Assembly (NCBI RefSeq): GCF_024713975.1
Contig: NC_091107.1
Location: forward strand, 15,117,501-15,181,500
Source: Paralichthys olivaceus
Taxonomy: Eukaryota; Chordata; Actinopteri; Pleuronectiformes; Paralichthyidae
DNA length: 64,000 nucleotides
Direction: 5' to 3'
Shown: piece after piece, positions 12,883 to 37,508 of the stretch
Layout of the letters: the number at the start of each line of letters is the position of its first letter
Numbering within the stretch: the stretch's first letter is position 1
Program-made: the position numbers and the translations under genes
The notes under the pieces: model-generated
The model's database searches: none
What the model was told of the DNA's origin: nothing
Seen by the model: the letters and a program-made list of their open reading frames with translations, nothing else

Positions 12883-15201
12883 ATGGCGCTTCAAATAGAG
12901 AAGAGGTTCCACAACTTGACCCTCGAGCAAGTCCAAGCACTGGACAAGGTCTTGACCGAGGTCATCCCCATACACGGACGAGGAAATTTCCCCACCCTGC
13001 AGGTGAGAGCAAAAGACATCATCCGCGTGGTGAAGGATCGGCTGGTCGAGAGAGACATCCAGGTGAAAGACATACGGCTCAATGGTGCGACCGCCAGCCA
13101 TGTCCTGGTGAAGAATAACGGCCTGGGCTACAGGGACCTAGACATAATTTTCGGAGTGGAGCTGCCCAGGCAGGAGGACTTCCAGGTAATTAAGGATGTG
13201 GTGCTGGGCAGCCTGCGAGACCTCCTCCCCTGTGGAGTTAACAGACGGAAAATCACTTGCCTGACAATGAAGGAAGCCTATGTGCAAAAAATGGTGAAGG
13301 TTTTCAATGAGCATGACAGATGGAGCCTCATCTCATTGTCGAACAACAGAGCTAAAACTGTGGGGCTCAGGTTTGTTAGTTCCCTGAGAAGACAGTTTGA
13401 GTTTAGCGTGGACTCGTTCCAGATAATATTAGATCGCATGCTTGAGTCCTACTGGGAGACTGAGAGGAGGCAAGGAGGGAAGTTACCAATGAAACCTGGG
13501 AATTTGGCTAAAACAGACAATGAGGAGGAAAAGAAAAAGCAGGAGCAAGCAGGCGTTCTTCCAGATGTTGGAGGGGATATTGACAGAGACTCAGTGATGG
13601 CAACCGGTGAGGAAAGTCAGTGTCTGGAAGAAGTAGTTTCTGTGCATGAGAGAGAGCTTCCACAGGCAGATGTGAAGCGGGATGATGGGAAGCATGAGGC
13701 CCAGCAGGTGTCAGAAGCAGAGAGCATTAACTTACAGAAGGAGGAAGAGGAAGTAGACGGCATTGAGGATGTTGATTCAGAGGAGGACATTGTTTTTGAG
13801 CTGTGTGAGGAAACTGGAGAAGAGAAAGAACAGTTTCACAGTGATTTTCCTTTAGCTTCAACGCCTAAAACTTTATTTACAGACGTCAGGGATCCACAGA
13901 TGACACAAACATGTTTAAAGCTCCAGGACAATGAAGAGCTATGTGAGTCGCAAGCTTCCCAGCCAGTGTCTATTACACATATAGCAAAGTCAACTCCACA
14001 AGAAGTTGTCCATTGTGAAGAAAATGCTCAGTTCAAAGTAGACTCTGTAATCTGCAAGACTGAAAAGACCTCAGACCCACAAGACTCACAGCTTGAGTTC
14101 TCCTTCCCTCCTCCAGCTAAGAAAACCTGCAGCACATCACAGGAAGTGGTACCAGACTTTTGCCCCTCACCGAAATTACAAAGAAAAATGTCCCGGAAGA
14201 TGATCAGTAAACCCGAGAAATGGTCTCTGCTCACAGATTTGTCAGATCTTACAACACAGCTGTTTCCACCCATAGAAATCCCCAAACCACTTCAGCCGAA
14301 GCCTTCGCCACTGGACACCGCTCAAGTTCATCGCTCAAACGAACCGGGCGCCCAGTTGGAGAACTTTGAGGGTAAAGATGCTCTCACAGTTCCCTCATGC
14401 AGTCCAGCTAGTATGCCTCAGGGTGCCACCGGCTCAAATGAAACCACAGAACAAACTGTTAAACCAAAACACTCAAAGAAGCCTCCTGATTCAGAGACTC
14501 AAAGCCACAAGTGTGCAGCGAACATCGGCACGCAGCCTCAGGTTGTCGAGCAGAAACCTGAGCTGACGGACACGGTCCTGAACAGGTGTGGTTCAAACTC
14601 ATGGGCCGGGGCAGCGGGGGAGCCCACCATCACCATCGAAGCTGAGTGCATGTACGGAGACTTTGAGCAGGCGATGGACCACCTTCGCCACCGACTTATC
14701 GCCACCCACAACCCAGAGGAGATCCGAGGAGGGGGCCTGCTGAAGTACAGCGACCTGCTGGTGAGGAACTTCAGGCCGGCCAGCGAGACGGAGATCAAGT
14801 CGTTGGAGCGGTACATGTGCTCCCGCTTCTTCATCGACTTTCCTGATGTGAGCGAGCAGCAGCGCAAGATCGAGGCCTACCTGCAGTGCCATTTCATCGG
14901 CAGCGAGGAGACGAGCAAGTATGACTACCTGATGACGCTGCGACGCGTGATAGACGAGAGCACGGTGTGTCTGATGGGACACGAGAGGAGGCAGACACTC
15001 AATATGATCACTGTGCTGGCCCTGAGGGTGCTGGGTGAGCAGAACGCCATCCCCAACACGGCCAACGTCACCTGCTTCTATCAGCCGGCCCCGTACATGA
15101 CAGAGCCCATTTACAACAGTTACTTCATCACCCAGGCCCAGCCGCCGCTCGTCTACCACCCCTACCCTCTCCACGTGCACATGCAGACTGGCCTGGTGTA
15201 A
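12883..15201 (+). CDS. tent5d: Terminal nucleotidyltransferase 5D-like (FAM46 family), with long acidic insertion
   Basis: Noncanonical poly(A) polymerase of the TENT5/FAM46 family. The whole 772-aa frame is one exon after an acceptor at 12871-12873. The N-terminal half has RFHNLTLEQV, VIPIHGRGNFPTL, the nucleotidyltransferase DLDIIF with D85 and D87, and RRQFEFSVDSFQIILD. The family block resumes at C589 (CMYGDFEQA) and continues through PEEIRGGGLLKY, LERYMCSRFFIDFP, STVCLMGHERRQTLN and FYQPAPY. The usual length is about 390-440 aa; here residues 195-584 are an extra Glu/Lys/Ser/Pro-rich, probably disordered segment. The glycine motif reads NGAT (67-70) instead of the family NGS. RF-NLT start, NNGLGYRDLDIIFGVELP and a Pro-rich C-terminus fit TENT5D best, and the neighbours chmp1b and brwd3 fit the TENT5D locus. 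The paralogue letter is less certain than the family. Confidence 0.87.
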   Translation: MALQIEKRFHNLTLEQVQALDKVLTEVIPIHGRGNFPTLQVRAKDIIRVVKDRLVERDIQVKDIRLNGATASHVLVKNNGLGYRDLDIIFGVELPRQEDFQVIKDVVLGSLRDLLPCGVNRRKITCLTMKEAYVQKMVKVFNEHDRWSLISLSNNRAKTVGLRFVSSLRRQFEFSVDSFQIILDRMLESYWETERRQGGKLPMKPGNLAKTDNEEEKKKQEQAGVLPDVGGDIDRDSVMATGEESQCLEEVVSVHERELPQADVKRDDGKHEAQQVSEAESINLQKEEEEVDGIEDVDSEEDIVFELCEETGEEKEQFHSDFPLASTPKTLFTDVRDPQMTQTCLKLQDNEELCESQASQPVSITHIAKSTPQEVVHCEENAQFKVDSVICKTEKTSDPQDSQLEFSFPPPAKKTCSTSQEVVPDFCPSPKLQRKMSRKMISKPEKWSLLTDLSDLTTQLFPPIEIPKPLQPKPSPLDTAQVHRSNEPGAQLENFEGKDALTVPSCSPASMPQGATGSNETTEQTVKPKHSKKPPDSETQSHKCAANIGTQPQVVEQKPELTDTVLNRCGSNSWAGAAGEPTITIEAECMYGDFEQAMDHLRHRLIATHNPEEIRGGGLLKYSDLLVRNFRPASETEIKSLERYMCSRFFIDFPDVSEQQRKIEAYLQCHFIGSEETSKYDYLMTLRRVIDESTVCLMGHERRQTLNMITVLALRVLGEQNAIPNTANVTCFYQPAPYMTEPIYNSYFITQAQPPLVYHPYPLHVHMQTGLV

Positions 15202-16013
15202 CTACAGTGGCGTGCCCACAGGGAGGCATGTTAGTTTTCAGCATGGTGTTCTGCACACAGAGGCACACGTGGAAGTTTTAGCAGCAACAAGCAACCACGG
15301 GCGTAGTGTTGTTTCATACTTTGAAATCCCTCCTGCTTATGACATGAAAGATCCTGGTGGGTCCGAACTGAACAGGCTCTGGAGGCAACGCATGTCACCC
15401 TTTGAAGACGAAGGCTTTTGAAAAGGAAAGAAATGCAAAGAGTCAAATTTTTCCTTGAGCTTGTAGAAAGGATTTCATTGAAGTGGAGGGACTTTGTTTG
15501 AGGCTGTTTCAGCTCAGTTCTGGTCGGGCTCTGCACTGGTCACCCTGCCCTGATGAAGAGAACGTTGCCATGTGATCATTCTTCACAGCAACAAGATAAA
15601 CATAATATAAAACATAATCTCTGATTCATCTGGTGGCAACAAAAACCTTAGTTTGAATAATGATAAATTGTTTCCAGGGGGTTCAACCCTCATGTAGCTG
15701 TTTTGTGAACCATCATCCTCTGTATAGTAAAAATCTGCATGTGTGTATTCATTGTATAGAAAAAGGTCAGCAGACATACATGAGCAAAACTTGCTGTGGT
15801 ATTTCCGTGATGTCATAAGTTCTGTATTGGTGAATGTATATAATTTATTTCTAAGGCAGAAACAACAGAACCCTGATTCAGTAATAGTATGGACAATAGA
15901 AAATTTGAGGATTCTGAAGCAGGGTGAACCTTGTATCAATCTATTTGAAAAATAACTGTAAACTTAATACTGTAAGTATTTCTCTAAACATTGAATATTC
16001 ATGACAAAATAAA
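15202..16013 (+). other. tent5d 3' untranslated region with candidate poly(A) signal at 16008-16013
   Basis: Sequence after the TAA stop without further coding potential. AATAAA occurs at 16008-16013. A later signal at 17236-17241 could define a longer transcript. Confidence 0.4.
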
Positions 16014-18588
16014 ATCTGCTTTATTTATTATTTATAATTTGTTTTACTGGAAAAAACTCTTGACAGATTGAATCCTGATTGGTTTACATAAATATGTGAC
16101 ATCACATTCTCCACACCATACTGCCCACTTCAGACCAGTGAGAAAACAAATCTCTCATGTGGAAAATGATTCAAACTGTGGGACACAAAAACCTCTGTTT
16201 ACGCAAGAATCAACACTCATAACAAAAATCAGATTGAGAAAAGGAGTTTTCTCTAAATGTTAAAAAAGTATTTAAAAGATGATATGTAACTTTAATCTAT
16301 AAACGTTGAAAAAATAAATGTAGTAACCCCCCTAACCTGTAGTTCTCTAAACATGAATTACTCTCTGAGAAATCACAGAAATTAAAAAAAATCCTGGATC
16401 TGAACCCCTGATTTGGATTCACTCCAAAATTAGCTGGGTTCTTCCTTGAGTCATGTCCCGCCCCTCCACAAAAGTGAATGAAATGTCCTGTTAACTAACA
16501 AACAAACACCATGGTGGATTTAATAACAACACCCCTTTTCTGACCCTGTCTCCCCTCCTGATCATTTTCATAAAGTCCCTGAGTATATAAAAGCAAACTC
16601 AGAGTTGTTGTGGTCCCTCTCAGTGACAGATGTTATGGTTCTAGGATGTGTTTTACTTGTACTTGCATTGTAATCGTTTCAACGTAGTGCTCTGAGTTAT
16701 GACTTGGAACTGTGGTTGTATCTCTGAATTCATCCTTCATTTTGGCAAATAGATTCTCATATTCCTCATGAGAGAAGCATCACAGGGACCTGCCTGCTGG
16801 TGGCTTAATGAAGACTTGTTTTTAAAATCGAACATGTTCACAAATTAGAGTGCATGTGAAATCATCTTCCCGATCCCATCTCCGACAGGTCGTGTGTGTA
16901 TGTGTTTGCATATACAGTTCATGTACTCAGTATTTAAAAAAAACACAGGTTTGGATGTGTGAGCTGTTCAAACTAACTCATGTGTAACTAAAGGCACATA
17001 CGTGTTGTGGAGTGAATACGATGTTTCAGACGTGCTTGTGAATCTCTGATGAAGTATTGAAGACATCTAGAACATTGCGTGCAGTCGTGCCCTATGTAGA
17101 TTTGAAGTGACGTATCTATCTTGAGACTGTGGGTGTGTTGTATGTGTATCGTTGAGGAATCGTTTCACCAGTGGAGAATGTCAAAAATATTCCTGTTCTA
17201 ATATCTAGTTGCTCAGATTGTTGTGTTATTGTGATAATAAAAAAAATAACATAACCACTTTTTATCTGGAGTCTGAGTCTCACTGACCTCGGCTTATTTT
17301 CATTAAGCTGCAGGGGCAGCCATTTGTGTAATTGTGTTGGCACGCATTTTTCAATTATGGTGGATAGTCACATTTTCCACGTTACTTTGACAAGTTTTAT
17401 CAGATTGTTTATCTTCTGATCAGATATTACTGGCACATATCGGCCATTATACGGGCACTTTTTCAGTGGTCAGACATGAATATGAAAAGTAATTTGTCAT
17501 TTGTATGTATCTCATTATGCTCATACATGATCTAAGATGGAATATGACACATGCATCACACGTTTAGATTAGCTGTTCTCCTGCCAGTAGAGTGTGGGGA
17601 AAAATTGATGATTAAGAGTTATAATAAGTCTGTTGTTGCTGTATTAGTTTAATTTGGAACTGAAAAAAATCATAATAAATTTCACTGATCCTCCTCAAAC
17701 CTGACACTTTTCTGATCATCCTGTTCTTGGATAAACTGAGGACACTTGAAATATTGAATGAACTGATAAAACCCTCAGTATGATTCATCCAAAGCGTCAG
17801 TTTCCCCCCTAGACAGCTGTCTATTTTCAGTCCTGTGACGGTTTACTGGTGTATTTATAGTGTCTTGATTCTTTATATGCACTACACACACTTTTGCAGT
17901 GGTATATTTGCATATTCCACTGATCATGCCCAAATTACAGATGAAAAATACGACATTAAATCTCTTGCATTTATAGATACTATGAATTCAGACAACATAA
18001 TCCTAATCCTGAACATTTTTAATAATATATAATGTAATATAATTTCAAAATGATTTGGTCCACATCATGTCTAAAGAAAATTAGCATCAGAATTCTGCTA
18101 TACTAACTACAATGCATACACTTCTTATCACAAAGTGAGGGTGATTTTCAAAATTCAGATTTTACATGTTTAAAAAAAGTTATCTTTTCTTCAGTCAATC
18201 TTTTCTTCCCCACCCCCCGAGCATCCACTAAAGTGACCTTTCCCTCTTTATGCATTGATTTTAACTCCCATGATCCTCCAGTGTCTCTGCAGTCTCTAGG
18301 TGTGGCAGAGCGTACGTGCGTCACAGCTCAACCTTGTTTGTTCCTAGTCTGACTCACCCCAGGTTCCAGCGCATTAATGCAGCTGCAAATGGTATGACCA
18401 GATTTACAACTGTTTATCATGACCGACAGACAGTTTAATCTGAAATGTCCTCATCTTTGCCTTCGGTGCACGTTTATGACCCGTCATAAATCCGTGTGCT
18501 GGTTAAACATGCACAGAAATTATTGTCAGACATGGGAAATCTATTTTTAAATAAACCGACAAACACTTGTAACGAGGAATTTGTTCTT
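16014..18588. other. Spacer between the convergent tent5d and brwd3 3' ends
   Basis: AT-rich DNA with short meaningless open frames. No exon or RNA gene was recognised. Part may be untranslated tail of either gene. Confidence 0.45.
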
Positions 18589-20550
18589 TTTATTAAAAAA
18601 AAAACATACAATCAGAACATTGTGTATAAAAGACAGTCACATACGCTGATTCCACCTATAGCAGAAGTTACTGTTGTATTTGTCGTCAACTACTCTTAAA
18701 CTTTGAGGCAACACTAAGAGCCATCTACAATATGAAAATAACATCCCAAAAATGTGAAGCATAATCTCCTCACACTCTACCAGGATCATTTCTAGATGCC
18801 GGTTAACGCTGCCACTTGGAGCACCCTGGATGCTGATTTGTGTGTTTTATCGCTGAGCACCTTGACACGAACCAAACAGAACCTCTGAGGCCTCTTTCTC
18901 CCACCAGTGACCTCACAGAGGCAGATTGGTGAGGAGGTGTGTTCGGAGCACCCGGTGTTTGAAATGACAACTATTCTGGTTCCTCCTTGAGGGATTTAGC
19001 CACCGAAGAGTGCACAAGCTCTTAAGTAAACATTTTCGGTGCAATCCATGTCGATTTCAGAAACATAAACTAGTCTGTCATGGTTATAAAAGTATACACA
19101 GTGATTCTGACACCAACTTAACACCTGATTGTATATCATGGACATGAAACATCATGTGTAGTTGATCCATTCAAAGTGAGACACCCATCAGTTCATAGAT
19201 GTTGGAAAATGGGAAAAAATTAAAATGGTTCAACGCACTCAATTAAAAGGGCTGATCTGTAGTTGCTACGCTTGCTTTAGATAAAAAGAACACAAGATTC
19301 ATACCAGACTGTCAGCTTCACCATACACAGGTTGAAAGAGGTTTCAAGTTATATCCTGTTTAATTGTTCAAACTTTAAAAAATAATAAATTGAATGCGTG
19401 CTGGCACAGTTCAAAAACATTTTTACACAAAAATCAACAGGCTGTCTCATTTATCTTTCTCTACCATCTTTATTATCAGCTGCCTTGTGGATTCGATAAA
19501 TGTGCAAATATTTCAATTCCTCATCACTATTCATGTAAGAAACAACTCGTAAACCAAGTATAATACAATTGAAAAATAAATACGTCTGTGGAAGTGATTT
19601 GGCCAAAGGCCCCTTTTCATGCCGCAGAGTTGGAGCAGGGTGTCGTGGAAGCAGCTATGAATGGATGCAGGGTCTGATCCATCGGAGAGCACAACAGTAT
19701 AAACACAATCAGGATGCAGTGGCCTCATTTACCCAAGAAAGAAAAATCACTTTTTTTTTTAAAAACACCAGATTCTGACTTATTAAGTGAATCAAAGCGC
19801 AAAGAAGCAGGAAAAACATTTAACATCACCGGCCAAGGACGTCAGGAGGGATATTATCATGAGTCTGTATTCTACTGACCAACCTCAATGATTCTCCAGT
19901 ACTGTTTGTTCCCAAACAACACTGGACCTGCCTCCAGCCACAAACTATATCTAAATGATGTGTGATCTGATAACTAAGGCCTGTGGTTGTGAAGAAAGAC
20001 CAATAACATTGACATCAGTTACCATGAGTGATACTATATCTCTCTCGGTGTGGTTGTGAAAGCTAATAACCACTAGCATGAGAGTTCTGGTGATTTACTT
20101 TTTGAAAACAAACAAAGAAGACATAATAAAGTTTGAGCACCATTTTTTGGCTTCTCCGCATCCTTCTTTGGTGACCAGGAATAAGAAAAGTTTGTAGGAG
20201 GGTTGAGGAGGAGCCGATCTAGTGTTTCATTCCTGGATGAGGAGGAGAAGAGCAGTGCTGCATCTTAAAGGCTCCTCCAGAGAACAGTAAGGCCGAGGTG
20301 AGTTAGACCAGTTGGAGCAGGTCCGTGTTGAACAGTAGCTCTGTCCACCAGGGATGAAAACTCCTTGGCAACATTTCATGAGCACCTGCTATCAGTTTGA
20401 GAGTCACAAGCAGTCTCAGATAAAAAAGAAACCACATATATCTCTATATATGTATATATCATATATATACATACTTGTACAAAAAGAAAGAAAAAAAATC
20501 CCTGAAGTATTTCTCATGTTTTGTGTTGAGGTTTGGATAGGGGCGACGTG
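18589..20550 (-). other. Probable brwd3 3' untranslated region
   Basis: Follows the brwd3 stop codon on the minus strand. AATAAA (minus) is at 18589-18594 beside an A-rich run on the plus strand; this would give a tail of about 2 kb. A TA-rich low-complexity patch lies at 20435-20470. Confidence 0.4.
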
Positions 20551-32918
<12,368 letters not shown>

Positions 32919-33060
32919 CACTTGATAAGACAGGCGACATTAAGACACACTGATGTTGTAGCTTGCGCGTTAGCCGCCGGCTAGCTAACAGTAGCTAGGT
33001 GTGTGTAGCTAAAACAGGCTAGTGAATGGCCTCCTCCTCCCTCAAGTTGTTTCCAGACCA

Positions 33061-36000
33061 CCTGGTGCTTTGTGTTAGCGCCCTCCAGTGATGCTGCGCT
33101 ATACTGAACGTCATTTGTTGTTGAAAGTGAATAACTATAATACATATTTACATATTAAACTGTACAGCAAAACCCTTTCAGGCGGAATGTATCTGCTGTT
33201 GCAGGATGTAATTATAGATTTGATAACTGTATTCACCTGCTTTTGTTTTCTGAAGATTCAAAATAAGTTGCATATTTAATGGAAAGATTTTATGTTACAA
33301 TTACAACTGTGTATATTCAGTTTGCATTGTATATGCTATTTCTATTTCTACATGTCCTCCTGTTCATAGTGTATGTTTACGTACGTTTTACTTAACTGAT
33401 GTTTCTAATGTCATTATCCCCTATGCCGTGATAACATGGCAAACTTCCCCATAATGGGACTTAAAAGCATTATTTTATCTTTTCACATGGATCAACTTGA
33501 GATTGTTATGAAAATCTTAATCATCTTGACATTTTTTGGACTCATGTTGACTGTACAAAAAGCTGAACCAAGAACTAATTTTCTAACAAAAATGCTGAAA
33601 TCCTATGTTTGATACGAGGACTTTATTTGGAGACTGTCACTCTGGGGAAAGCATCTGGGTTAAATTCTGGAAGAGACCTCCTTGACCTCGGTGACAACAG
33701 AGAAAAAGTGCAGGTAATGTAGTGAAATGATAAATTAAACATTTTCAAGCTTAGCAGCAGGGACCAGGTAACCCCAGATACTTTAACCATAAAAAATAAA
33801 CTATATGATCATGTCAAAAGGGGAACTGGAACAGATTAGATGTTTTAGATTTTAGGTTAATTTGGTGAAAAATGTAACAGAACATTTTATAGTTTGAAAT
33901 TAGACGATGGATATTCATGGGAATGTATTTCTAAGATGTAAAACGGCATTTGCAAAATACAAAACAAGCATGACACTGTTTTCTGTAACTGCACAGAAAA
34001 CAGTGTCATGCTTGTTTTGTATTTTGCAAATGCCGTTTTTGCACATTATGAAGGTGGTTATGTCAGCACTTTCACTGACACATTTTAGCCACCCATCTTT
34101 TATGATAATGGGGATACAATCCATAAAATAAATTCTCATTTGTCCACTTACCACTTCAGAATGTCGTTGTTATTGTAGGTTGTTGCCTGCACAATGCAAA
34201 AACCACCAAGTCCATGAGGATCATACCCGGACAGAGAAAGCATAAACTGTTGAAAAAGCTCTGTCTTTATTCAGACATTACTTTGCTTGAACAGAAACAG
34301 TAATGGAAATCTTGAGGACATGTCTCAGCTAACAACCAATGGTGACGTCATTTGGCAAACTGAAAGTAAATGTCCAATGATTCAAGTTTTTTTTTTAATT
34401 TAGAAAACTAAGAAGAACTAAGAAATACTTTATTTTATTGTATTTTATCCTTTCCACCTCTGTGGTCCAAAGAGGAAGGTCATGGATGATGTTACATCCA
34501 ACTGAGCCTGGTACATCGACCAGATTGTTATTGGTATTGTGAGTTGTGGATTCACATGCTCACTCTCTCAGCCCTGACCCTCTTAAATGGACTTAAAAAG
34601 GAAATTCTCTTGAGCAGCTTGTAAAGTGGTCTGTTCGTTAATTGTGCTTGAGTGCTTTGGCAGTGTATGTCCTCTTACACATCATATGACCTCGCTGTGT
34701 GTGTGTGTGTGTTTATGATGACATGCCATTGAATTTGAGCTGTAATGTTCTCTCTTAAGAAAATAAAAGATGAAATGTTGAGGTCAGAGAAATATTTATC
34801 TCTGAAAATTTTTGTTCAATACTTATTCTCTTGTGTGTAATTATATGTTTCTGCAGAAGGAAGTTCATGAAGTGTAGTTACCTGAATAAATATTAAGCAG
34901 GTCTCTTATATCACAGAACCGGAATGTCTTCATAGCTCTGTTCTCCTTTACCTGTTCTCACTGCTTAGTGGAGTTACACACATGTTACGTAGCACTGAAC
35001 GCACACACAAACTAGAATTTCAACAACAGACTGCAGTTTTTCCTTTTCAGTGACCTACAAATGTGAATCTTTCCAGACTTTGGAACATGCAAATAATAGT
35101 AATGCATTTTATTTATCAGGACATCAATAAGACAATATATAATAATAGGCTGATGAAACAGGGATAAAAGCAACAATGGTAAAAACAAGTCTAACAAGCC
35201 CAAATGTAAATCTCGAAAAAGAAGTGCTGCACACCCAGAGGCTGTTGATAAAAGTCTCTTCATGTTAAAGCCCTTTTTGATTTTAATAACACCTTAAATT
35301 AAGCAAGAACTAGTAGTTGCATTTTTGTGTGTGCATACAGGCAGATTGATAGATTTGATTTTATCTTGTTTTATCTAGAGGGGCATTCCACTGATTTTAC
35401 ATGTCAAAGTCAGTTTACTATGGTTAGTAGCCTACTACGTATGCGGTGCAAACTGTTGCATAATATGCTCCTCCTGTGACTGTAAGAACTTGGTCAAATC
35501 TGATAAAAACAACTCATGACACACCACTTGAGTAACTGGTTTTATTTTTTGGGGAACTATAGTTTCCAACTGGAAGAGTGAGACGCATGGGTATGACCCA
35601 TGCACTCTCAGGGTTTACTGAGAGATGCAATCAAGCTACATGCAGGGAAGCTATCAAGCTGTATTAAAAATTCCAAACGTTATGTATATGCAATTCAAAA
35701 TCCTGTTTTTTTTTTTTTATCTCTGTCATGTTAAGATCAATAGCAGTTTGCACAGGGACACTGATATTGCAGGGTTCACGAACATTTATTTTTACCAGGT
35801 ACACTGCTTAGACTGTAGTTCAGAGACATTATTAGAAAGGCATTCATCATGGCAGAACATTCAGAGGCCCTGCAGCTCATCTGAAACCTCAAGTCACAAC
35901 AATACATTTACATGCTTTGCCTGGTAAATTTCAGAGTTGAGTGTAGCTTGTACATTTAAACTTTCAAAAGGTGTGTATATTAAGCAACATGAGCCAAAAT

Positions 36001-36959
36001 GTGTTCACCTCTGACTGCCATGAAGCTCTTAATTGGGATCATTACTCTTTTGTTTCATCACCAAGATAAAACCAAATCCACCACAGTGAAACAATTTACT
36101 GGTTGTTTTCTTTCTCAAGTGATCAACAGATAGAGTCTTGAATCATCAATGCAATAATGCTCTAAAATCAATCAAATCTCCATAATCATTCCAACGATAT
36201 GAAACCTCTGCTAAGGAACGTTGTGCATTGTGCCTGCTGTGCTTTTACAACTTTTACTGCTGGGCTTGTTTTTGCGATGGAGTATTTTTCATTGTAGTAT
36301 TGCAACTTTTAAGCATCTCAACTCTTTCCACAACGGAACTGACCCCCATTGACCTAAGGGTGGCGCCAAATCGTATGTCCATATGTTGGTGCACTCATGC
36401 ATTTGCCCATTACAGTTTCAGAATTGCTTTGATCAATCCAAGCTTGTGTCTGCCAACATGTGATGACTGGCTACATGACGGCCTGAAAGTATGACTCAGA
36501 GACCAAAAGGCACGGAGTCACTCACACACTCAAATCACTGCACACCAATGTACTGTGCATGTACGGAACCAGACTCAGTACTGTTGTACACTGCTGAACG
36601 TGGTGTCTATTGCACCTCTGTCTGTCCTGGGAGAGGGACCCCTCACATGTGGCTCTCTCTGAGAATTCTATATTTCTTCCACACACACATACATACAGAG
36701 TCATGTTTCCATGACTTGAGAAGACGTTGCATTGACCTACATGGATTTCTGGAGGACACCTGGAAGCTATAACCTTAACCATGGTTACTACTTGCTTTAT
36801 CCTAACCCTTCCCCTTAACTAAACCTTTGCATTGGCTTCCATTCTTTTTGGACGGCCTAACCAAAACCTTATCCAGGACCTCAGAAATTATGTTTTGTTG
36901 CCTCATTAGGATTGAGCTTTGGTCCTCATGAGGTTTGTGTTTATGGAACGTAGAGGCAA

Positions 36960-36960
<1 letters not shown>
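33061..36960. other. Spacer between brwd3 and npas2 promoters
   Basis: About 4 kb without a supported exon. It holds the perfect hairpin at 33940-34039, a short TG run near 34696-34712, and otherwise AT-rich sequence. None of its short open frames shows a recognisable domain. Confidence 0.5.
33940..34039. repeat. Perfect 47-bp inverted repeat with 6-nt loop
   Basis: Left arm 33940-33986 and right arm 33993-34039 are exact reverse complements; the loop is AACTGC. A 100-nt transcript would fold into an uninterrupted 47-bp duplex. No terminal repeats, target-site duplication or coding frame accompany it. Confidence 0.95.
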
Positions 36961-37041
<81 letters not shown>

Positions 37042-37054
37042 ACACACATACACA
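36961..37054. repeat. (CA)n microsatellite
   Basis: Nearly uninterrupted CA repeat of about 38 units followed by CATA interruptions. It lies directly upstream of the npas2 promoter-like region. Confidence 0.97.
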
Positions 37055-37079
37055 CTTTATTGAGGAGCATATCCAGTCC

Positions 37080-37508
37080 AGTGGGCGGGACTGTGAGTGT
37101 GGTCGCACTGGCTGCACAGAGGTCTTCAGCCAGCCCCTCGTCTATCTGCCTGTCACTGTGTGTTCACGTGTGTGTTCGTGTGTGTTCGTGTGTGTTCGTG
37201 TGTGTGTCAGTGTGTGTGTCAGTGGACGGGACACGTTGTGAGCACCTCTCTGTGGAAAAACGGTGTAAGCTGTGAGGTGTGAAGTGTGTGGGCTGGGACG
37301 GGCTCTGGGCTGGATCAGGATCTGCCTCTCAACAGGCGGCCCCTCTCTCTCTCACACACCGGTAAGAATCATCTGTGCACGGAGGCGCAGCGAAGTTTCA
37401 TCTGTGGGAAACTTTTTTTTTGGGAATATAAGACGTCGTATTTTTTTTTGTGATCATTTTGCCGGTTACAGCCTCTTTCCCACATGTCCCCGTCTGGCTC
37501 CGTCTGAG
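37080..37508 (+). promoter_or_regulatory. Promoter-like region and candidate noncoding first exon of npas2
   Basis: Contains a GGGCGG box near 37083, an E-box CACGTG at 37165-37170 inside a short repeat of TGTGTTCG units, and GC-rich sequence. Two good donors follow: ACCG before GTAAGA at about 37362, and CTGAG before GTAAGT at 37509. The open frames here do not resemble NPAS2, so the exon would be noncoding. Its link to npas2 is inferred from strand and position, since coding starts 19 kb downstream. Confidence 0.45.

Noticed and set aside
36802-37275. Open frames made of Val-Cys or Thr-His repeats
   Set aside because: They are translations of the CA microsatellite.
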